A stretch of DNA of 64,000 nt, taken from the NCBI GenBank assembly GCA_029237695.1, contig CM055265.1, positions 214,846,506 to 214,910,505 of the forward strand, in the 5' to 3' direction. The DNA comes from Conchocele bisecta (Eukaryota; Mollusca; Bivalvia; Lucinida; Thyasiridae). A program made the translations under genes and the position numbers. Position 1 is the first letter of the stretch, and every line of letters begins with the position of its first letter. Positions 57,688 to 64,000 of this stretch are shown piece by piece. Under the pieces are notes generated by a model. That model had not been told where the DNA came from. It ran no database searches and saw nothing but the letters and a program-made list of their open reading frames with translations.

Positions 57688-57907
57688 TGTGGCTGTGACT
57701 GGAGAAATGAGGCTTCTGGCACTTCTGGCTAGTGTAGCTCCTCATCCAATAGCACACTCCTGTAGTCTGATAACAATGTACATTGCTTGTTAGAAGCATG
57801 ACGGGTGTTTCATTCTTGGAATGGCGAACAGTGCAGATTCTGATGAGACTCTGATCTGGATATACACTGGTCAGAAAAACCCATAAGCCCCACTTCTCCA
57901 GTCACAT
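57688..57907 (+). mobile_element. Complete copy of the TIR MITE, 220 bp
   Basis: TATGTGGCTGTGACTGGAGA and the next 15 nt form an imperfect inverted repeat of about 28 bp with CCCATAAGCCCCACTTCTCC+AGTCACAT at the right end. The interior contains GTGTAGCTCCTCATCCAATA and GAACAGTGCAGATTCTGATG, also found in the other copies. Confidence 0.8.
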
Positions 57908-59095
57908 CCCTTATGAAACACTTGTACAGATGAACTGATTCCACAGCTAACAGTATTTGAACTCTCAAATAACCTTCCATATTGCATCACAGTTTTTTTC
58001 CTGGATAATATATTTACAGAACACATTTTAATATTCAATATAAGTTCTGTAAACCACAGGTGTTTGAACAGATGGTCATTATTTGGTTTTGGTGTCATAT
58101 TGATATTTGGGTGGATTTTGTTGGTTTGGGGTAATTTACAAATAGTTGTGTGCAACTACTTTAATAATCTCAACATTACATATTATAGAACTCGCCAATT
58201 AGATTGTTGTCATCTGCTGATTTTTGTTTTCATTTTTCATAAATATAAAATCATGTTTCAGCAGCAGCACAGTAGAATCTGCTCAGTTTTAGACAATTTT
58301 AATGTGCTGCCAAAACATGATTTTAAGAAGAAACAAGAATAAAATTCCAAATAAGCAGAGGACAATTTTTTGTTTCCAGCACATTACAGACACAATTTTA
58401 ATACACTTACACATAAACAACAAGCATAATTAACATACAATACACACAGACTGGCCAAAAGACTGACAGACAGGCTGACAGACAAATGGACGAGTATGCA
58501 TGCACATATGGGTTGCGTCTGTAGAGAGATGGAGGCCAAAAATAAGCGCCCTGAATTACAGACTACAACAACAACAACAACAACCGCTTTTTCGAAAACA
58601 AGGATCAGTTATTTTGATTTAAAAAGTAATTTCTTATGTAAATTATAATCAAAACAACAGTAAGAGATTTCATGAACATAAACTAAACTTCTAGAAATGA
58701 TTGAGACTTATTGGTGTCGTTTAAATCAAATAAGGTAAGGATTTCCAAATAATTTTGAAAAAAATAACCAATAACCGACTGGATCCATTAAACAACTGTG
58801 ATATTGGATTTCCAATATTGAAGTTAATACATGTTAGTTATGAGCATGATGAGTACATAGCTCTTAATTACATTTCATTACACTGCATGCATATTGCATA
58901 CGAGTTATGACTGAGTGGTCTTTCCAAATGTGCGTTCGCAGCATTCTTTGTTTACTTTCTACTTTGTGGGGAGTGTCCGAAGAATTTTGATAATACACAC
59001 TTTATAAGGTAAGTTTATTGTAATATTTTTGTGTCATACTGTAGAACTGTCTCTCAATAACAATATAGCAAAGTATGAATGTCAACGCCCTGCAT
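57908..59095. other. AT-rich intron or flank, no gene
   Basis: Only a short (CAA)n run at about 58565-58583 and a GACAGACAGGCTGACAGACA stretch at 58465 stand out. Open frames are short and unrecognisable. Confidence 0.45.
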
Positions 59096-59600
59096 GTTTT
59101 TATCAGTATTTGTGTAAGTATTTCATGTACCAAATATCTCCACAACCCTAAGTCTGACAAACTTGAAACTTCACATACCTTATTATCATCATCCATATTT
59201 TAATTCTATAGCCCACCAATGCAGATCCCATGCCCAAGTTCAAGGTCAAATTGGTTAGAAATGTGCGTTATGAGTTTTTTTGTAAAATCTGGATGAATAT
59301 CTCCACAACCCGAAGTCTTGATTGACTTGAAACTTCACATGTATACATGTACCTCATCATCATCCATATTTTCATCCAATAGCCCAGCCATGCGGCTACC
59401 ATGCCCAAAGTCATGCAATGTTAAATTACTTAAGATACAAGTTTTTAACTACCCAATATCAATACTTCTTTATCACCATCCATATTTTCATTCTATAACC
59501 CACCCATGCAGACCCCATGCCCAAGGTCAAATTACTCTGAAATTTGTGTTAAAGTCTGCTTTTTAATTGCGTACCCAATACATGTATCTCCCCAATCCTT
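59096..59600 (+). repeat. Degraded family B core units
   Basis: Three units with ATCTCCACAACCCTAAGTCT, CTTGAAACTTCACATACCTT, ATCATCATCCATATTTTAAT, CCATGCCCAAGTTCAAGGTC. Homologous to 2420-3075. Confidence 0.65.
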
Positions 59601-59625
59601 GACCATTGTTCTAATCTTGTTCCAG

Positions 59626-59724
59626 AATTCGCCCAACAAAAATTTCCCAAAACAACGGAGCGGGATGTGGTGCAGTCCATGAACTGCAAGTGTGCCAAGA
59701 GCAGGCAAGACAGGAACCAAATGG
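59626..59724 (+). CDS. Candidate cryptic or alternative exon, unproven
   Basis: A 99-nt segment with a good acceptor (CTAATCTTGTTCCAG) and a plausible donor (ATGG|GTAATT). In the frame that continues exon F (phase 2) it is open for 33 codons (IRPTKISQNNGAGCGAVHEL...), and it is symmetric in phase. A second frame is open too. The peptide does not resemble the family's next conserved block, so if it is used at all it would give a divergent isoform. It may simply be chance. Confidence 0.18.
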
Positions 59725-60122
59725 GTAATTACCAGTCAGTGAAAAATACAAGAATAGACTTTATTTAATTAAGATTTAGAAATATTTACCCGAGAAATTA
59801 ATCGGAGAACGACATTATCGCGGAGCACGAGTACGCCGCCACATTTGCAGATGCCATGTGAAATAAATATGATATGATATCAAAATGTGACATTGAGTCT
59901 AGGTGGAAATAATGTCTTTGCTTGCTCGTAAATGATGAATGTTAAATCACTGGGTAGCATGTAATATTGAAGTTTATACATTCCTTACATAAACTTGCAC
60001 ATGCAATTGTACTAAATCTGGTTTTCTGATCTTGGACTAATGGGTTGCTGTGTTATTTCGTCTGTTGTGTATGAGATGTTGGCAGCACCATCATTAATAA
60101 TACTGATTTTAAGGAACCCTTT

Positions 60123-60886
60123 TTATTGCCCCCGCCACCGAATGGTGAGGGGGGCATATAGTGTTACCGGCGTCCGTACGTACGTAATGTACGTAACGTA
60201 CGAAACCTTAACACTGGCTAAATGCCTTATAATTTCTGTTTCCTTGCTCGGATCTGCTTCACATTTCACACACGCATTGCTCCAATGGTCCTCTGCCACC
60301 CTGTGACAAATCCACATTAGTGCCGCCCCCGCTAAGCCCAGGGTCAAGGTCACAGACTTGGTGCGTTTGAAACCTTAACGCTGGGTAAATGCCTTATAAT
60401 TTATGTTTCCTTGCTCGGATCTGCTTCACATTTCACACACGCATTGCTCCAATGGTCCTCTGCCACCCTGCGACAAATCCACATTCGTGCCGCCTCCACT
60501 AAGCCAAGGGTCAAGGTCACAGACCTTGGTGCGTTCGAAACCTTAACGCTGGGTAAATGCCTTATAATTTCTGTTTCCTCGCTCAGATCTGCTTCACATT
60601 TCACACACGCATTGCTCCAATGGTCCTCTGCCACCCTGTGACAAATCCACATTTGTGCCGCCCCCGCTAAGCTCAAGGTCAAGGTCACAGACTTGGTGCG
60701 TTTGAAACCTTAACGCTCGGGTAAATAGCTTATCATTTCTGTTTCCTTGCTTGGATCTGCTTCACATTTCACACACGCATTGCTCCAATGGTCCTCTGCC
60801 ACCCTGTGACAAATCCACATTCAAATATGCCTTCTTTTCTTTGCCAGCGGCGGGGGCATTCGTGTGCCGACAGGCCACATTTCTAG
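60123..60886 (+). mobile_element. Complete family A tandem-core element
   Basis: TTTTAT, then 5' hairpin TGCCCCCgCCACCgaatGGTGaGGGGGGCA (60127-60156), a short ACGTACGTA leader and about 3.7 core units of 175 bp. Unit markers are AAACCTTAACGCTGGGTAAA, CACATTTCACACACGCATTG, CTCTGCCACCCTGTGACAAA and CCCAGGGTCAAGGTCACAGA. The 3' hairpin is TGTGCC-gaca-GGcCACA, then TTT-CTAG-TTT. Confidence 0.85.
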
Positions 60887-61259
60887 TTTAATATTAACTT
60901 TTAATATAACTTTTAGGAAATGTACCAATTTAAGTCCAATTCCTGTTAATGAAAGCACTCGCTGTGTTAGTATCGAAAATTAACTTTTGTCAGTCATATC
61001 AAAGATTTATATTGTTTCTCACATAATGGTCTGTTCCTTTACGAACTTTAATTCATACTATTTGTGTAGCTGTAAGAATTGCAAATGTGCTCTGTGTTTC
61101 AGGTTCTCCGAAGAATAAAGAATAAAGAAAGCGTTCAATTTGTTTATATATATTTTGATATATGAATACATTTCAGAAAACCGTACATAATGTTGTTGCA
61201 CTGACGTTAATGTTTCCCGCATATGACCATACAGGAAGGCTACACCTTCAGGATAGGAA

Positions 61260-61640
61260 GTGTGCTGTAGGTGTCGGCATGCGAAGGGTAATCCTACGAT
61301 TGGGGTTCGTCCTTACCAGAATGCCGATTTGCATGGTTTGGCCCTCCTGTACAATTTGACTTTCGATACTTGAGAGCTAAATCATGTTATGGCACATTAA
61401 GAAATAAGATTGGAGCTAAGTGACTAGTGTGGCAAGGACCTGGCACCCTGTCAGTAATGAGGATATTCTGACTTTAGGGCTGAATATATATTTTCTGTTA
61501 ATATTGAGTTCAGATTTTGGGAATTTCTCTGGGACATTATGGACAGGCTGAATGGCGCCAGGTGTAAGTAGCTCAGCATGCTACTGTTCTTCTACCAAAC
61601 CCAAATATTCTATACCCGGCCTTAAATGACCTTAGCTGTT
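61260..61640 (+). repeat. GGGCTGAATATATA-family repeat with SINE-like tail
   Basis: Shares TTGGGGTTCGTCCTTACCAG, GTGGCAAGGACCTGGCACC and TTTAGGGCTGAATATATATT with 45130-45365. It continues to CCGGCCTTAAATGACCTTAG and CTGTTGAC. Confidence 0.55.
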
Positions 61641-61754
61641 GACACCAATACTCAATCAATAAGTCTGGTCAAGACATAAAGCCACATTCAATCAATGAAT
61701 CCTTTTTTTATCACAGTCTAGCATGCAGCCAAGTTCCGACGTTGAATATACTTA

Positions 61755-62095
61755 CCTGAGTTATAGTTATATGTACCAGACATATAACTGCCATATAACT
61801 GCCATAAGGTTATAGTTATATGTGCCAGACATATAACTGCCATATAACTGCCATAAAGTTATAGTTATATGTGCCAGACATATAACTGCCATATAACTGC
61901 CATAAGTTATAGTTATATGTGCCAGACATATAAGTCCCATATACATACATCTCATTTGCATACAAAATCCCAACATTTGCCATATATGTCCCATATATGT
62001 CCCATATAGTAGGAAGTTGTATGTGCCATATATGTTACATATATGTCCCCAATAACTTTCCCATATATGGGACATATAAAATAATTCGGTAAGGG
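61755..62095. repeat. About 58-bp tandem repeat of ATATAACTGCC type plus ATATGTCCC repeats
   Basis: Three to four units of GTTATAGTTATATGTGCCAG, ACATATAACTGCCATATAAC, TGCCATAAG, then CATATATGTCCCATATATGT stretches. The 62086 end TTCGGTAAGGG matches the inverted start of 56015. The units are strongly self-complementary. Confidence 0.8.
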
Positions 62096-62431
62096 TATTG
62101 AACAACTTGACACATACGTAAGATATAATAGCTATTTTGTTTACTTTAAGAAATACATGTAAGTTATACCTGATTACAACTGTAATTATTGTTGACCATT
62201 TGCTGAATTATTTAGCCATGCATATGTAGCCGTTGGAGATTGGGAAATAAATGTTACAATACCTATGAACAATACCTATGCGTTTGTTATCTTTATTTGT
62301 TATATTGTATCAATAAATAATTCAACACCTGTGCGTTTGTTATCTTTTCTATGATTAGCAAGTCAACACCCATTACGTAGAGCAGGCGATTGTTGTCCAT
62401 TCAGTATACGTAGGAGCTTAAAGTAACTAGC

Positions 62432-62434
62432 TTA
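62432..62434. other. Target site duplication TTA, left
   Basis: TTA directly precedes the terminal inverted repeat of the PIF/Harbinger element and is repeated at 63176-63178. A 3-bp TTA/TAA duplication is the hallmark of this superfamily. Confidence 0.85.
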
Positions 62435-63175
62435 AGCGGCCCTCACATAGCCGACGTCCGCGCGGGAGTCGCCGGGGGATTTAGAGCCTGTGGAAGAATC
62501 GGGCGAATTTCATGTCTGCGACTTGTGCTCTCACATATTAGACAGGGCCCGGGCGGTGCTCTTTGAACATTGGATCATAATGGAGACAGTGCGCCCGCCA
62601 GGGCATCGGCCGGATGTCGCTAGGTAATTTGGCGAACATATCCACTTCCATGCGCATATAATTTTTGAAGTCACCCTGCCGCCCTGGGACTCGCACACGA
62701 GTTCTTGCATGAGGGTGTCATACTGGCTCAGCAGGACACAGTGTTGTAGCCATGGCTTCACCCAGTACGTTCGGCGGCGGCGTCTTGCACAGGCCTCCTC
62801 CAACTCCTCAGCCAGCAGCACGGCAACCACAAACTGCTCACGGCGATGCAGCCGCAGTTCTGCAATGTGCGCACGTCGGAGCTACAGTACTGAGAGACGC
62901 TCAATGTAATGCCAAACCCAGGACTATATATACTCCAGGGCCCAAATATTGGGGTGGCAGTTGGGGCCCTTCTGGTGGCCTAACGATGTGTCTACGGGCT
63001 TGCCACGACCTAAAATAGCAGATTTGGGAGTCAGGTTTTCACGCCCGCTGAGTTCGGGCAATCCCGACAGAGCCCATAGAAATCGGACCACGTCCAGCCG
63101 GACGCCTTCCGAAAATTCCTTTTTTGCCTGTTTTAGGAGTTGCGCTGGCGCCGCGACTGATATGTGAGGGCCGCT
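62435..63175 (-). mobile_element. PIF/Harbinger non-autonomous transposon, 741 bp
   Basis: Perfect 15-bp terminal inverted repeats (AGCGGCCCTCACATA at 62435-62449, inverted at 63161-63175) flanked by TTA on both sides. The interior is GC-rich compared with its surroundings and holds the start of a Harbinger-type transposase on the minus strand. The catalytic DDE region and the Myb-like gene of complete elements are missing, so it would need proteins from an autonomous copy. Confidence 0.92.
62540..62830 (-). pseudogene. Broken N-terminus of a Harbinger transposase
   Basis: From 62830 the minus strand reads an acidic start (LLAEELEEACARRRRRTY), then YWVKPWL and SQYDTLMQEL, the usual N-terminal block of HARBI1-like transposases. 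The frame is then lost near 62670-62690. A neighbouring frame takes over with FKNYMRMEVDMF, the next conserved block of the family, before similarity ends. A frameshift plus loss of the DDE domain make it non-functional. Confidence 0.85.
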
Positions 63176-63178
63176 TTA
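63176..63178. other. Target site duplication TTA, right
   Basis: Matches 62432-62434. Confidence 0.85.
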
Positions 63179-63369
63179 TCGTAGTAACGTAACAGCCTTT
63201 ATTAGCGCTTAGGTCATCTGACTAACATATTGCATGTACATGCGCACTTTTCTGACATTTTCCAAAAGGGACGGAGCCATCTGAATAATCTTGTATTATA
63301 ATTATATTACACTCATAAATATGATAGCGAATGACCTTTGTGCTTTCTGACTGTAAGTAGCCCTGTGAT

Positions 63370-64000
63370 ACAGCCAGAAATTTCAGGTTAATCCATGCAA
63401 GGAAACAGAAATTATAAGACTTTTACCAGAGTTTCGATTGGATTTGGCACAGGGCGGTAGAGGACCATTAGAGCAATGCATATATGAAATATGAAGCTGA
63501 TCCGTGAAAGAAAACAGAAATTATAAGATATTTACCTGAGCGTTAAAGTTTTTGAAGCACTAAGTATAATGATGTTAACCCTGGGCTTGGCGGCGGGACG
63601 AACGTGGATTTGGCACAGGGCGGTAGAGGACCATTAGAGCAACGCATATATGAAATATGAAGTTGATCCGTGAATGGAAAGAAAAATTATAAGATATTTA
63701 CCTGAGCATTAAAGTTTTTGAAGCACCAAGTATGTGACCTTGACCCTGGGATTGGCGGGGGCAGGACGAACGTGGATTTGGCACAGGGCGGTAGAGGACC
63801 ATTAGAGCAATGCGTATATGAAATATGAAGATGATCCATGAAAGAAAACAGAAATTATAAGATATTTACCCGAGCGTTAAAGTTTTTGAAGCACTAAGTA
63901 TGTGACCTTGACCCTGGGCTTGGCGGGGGCAGGACGAACGTGGATTTGGCACAGGGCGGTAGACGACCATTAGAGCAACGCGTATATGAAATATGAAGTT
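63370..64000 (-). repeat. Family A tandem core on the minus strand, cut by the window end
   Basis: About 3.5 units of 177 bp with (plus strand) GATTTGGCACAGGGCGGTAG, AGGACCATTAGAGCAATGCA, ACAGAAATTATAAGATATTT and TATGTGACCTTGACCCTGGG. These are the reverse complement of the 48050-48250 and 60190-60830 core. Its head would lie beyond the window. Confidence 0.85.

Noticed and set aside
1..64000. tRNA, rRNA or viral genes
   Set aside because: None recognised on either strand; B-box-like sequence at 10653 belongs to a SINE-like fragment without a full tRNA fold.

Overview
This is animal DNA, most likely from a mollusc and probably a bivalve. It has short protein-coding exons with GT-AG introns, a very repeat-rich background, and many interspersed repeats with 150-180 bp tandem cores that carry a GGTCAAGGTCA box, a type I associate with bivalve genomes. 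There is no operon, bacterial or viral gene layout.

One host gene can be supported. Six consecutive plus-strand exons (11791-11962, 12475-12572, 35663-35836, 44510-44600, 49634-49699, 50083-50171; 690 nt, all splice phases compatible) encode about 230 residues of a DEAH-box RNA helicase that matches DHX33 best. They cover helicase motifs IV, V and VI, the winged-helix domain and the start of the helicase-associated region. The N-terminal RecA domain lies upstream of the window and the C-terminal part downstream.

The main discovery is in the intron after the second exon. The last 56 nt of that exon plus the first 18 nt of its intron, including the GTGAGT 5' splice site, have been amplified into a satellite array of about 21 kb (12517-33535). 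The basic unit is 74 bp, with a 52-bp deletion derivative in the middle, and there are roughly 300 copies. The functional exon end is itself the first monomer. The next intron carries a second, unrelated 52-bp satellite (35841-41245) that starts 5 nt inside the intron. A 13-bp minisatellite abuts the acceptor of the fifth exon.

The rest is mobile DNA. 1-11.5 kb: several tandem-core elements, one inserted in another. 33.6-35.3 kb: a complete tandem-core element. 35.97-36.38 kb: a hAT-like MITE inside the 52-bp satellite. 41.8-43.4 kb and 45.4-49.0 kb: more elements, the latter nested and duplicated. 50.3-51.1 kb: another complete element. 51.2-52.9 kb: two inverted MITE copies around a 500-N assembly gap. 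53.2-55.7 kb: a minus-strand tandem-core element. 60.1-60.9 kb: another complete element. 62.4-63.2 kb: a PIF/Harbinger derivative with TTA target duplications and a broken transposase N-terminus. 63.4 kb to the end: one more tandem core.

Many otherwise different element families share one architecture: T-run, 5' hairpin, GC-rich leader, core repeats with GGTCAAGGTCA, 3' hairpin, then CTTG or CTAG followed by TT. This suggests a single non-autonomous Helitron/Helentron-like superfamily. The middles of the satellites carry dense small indels and poly-C runs that look like uncorrected long-read consensus, so fine detail there should be trusted less.
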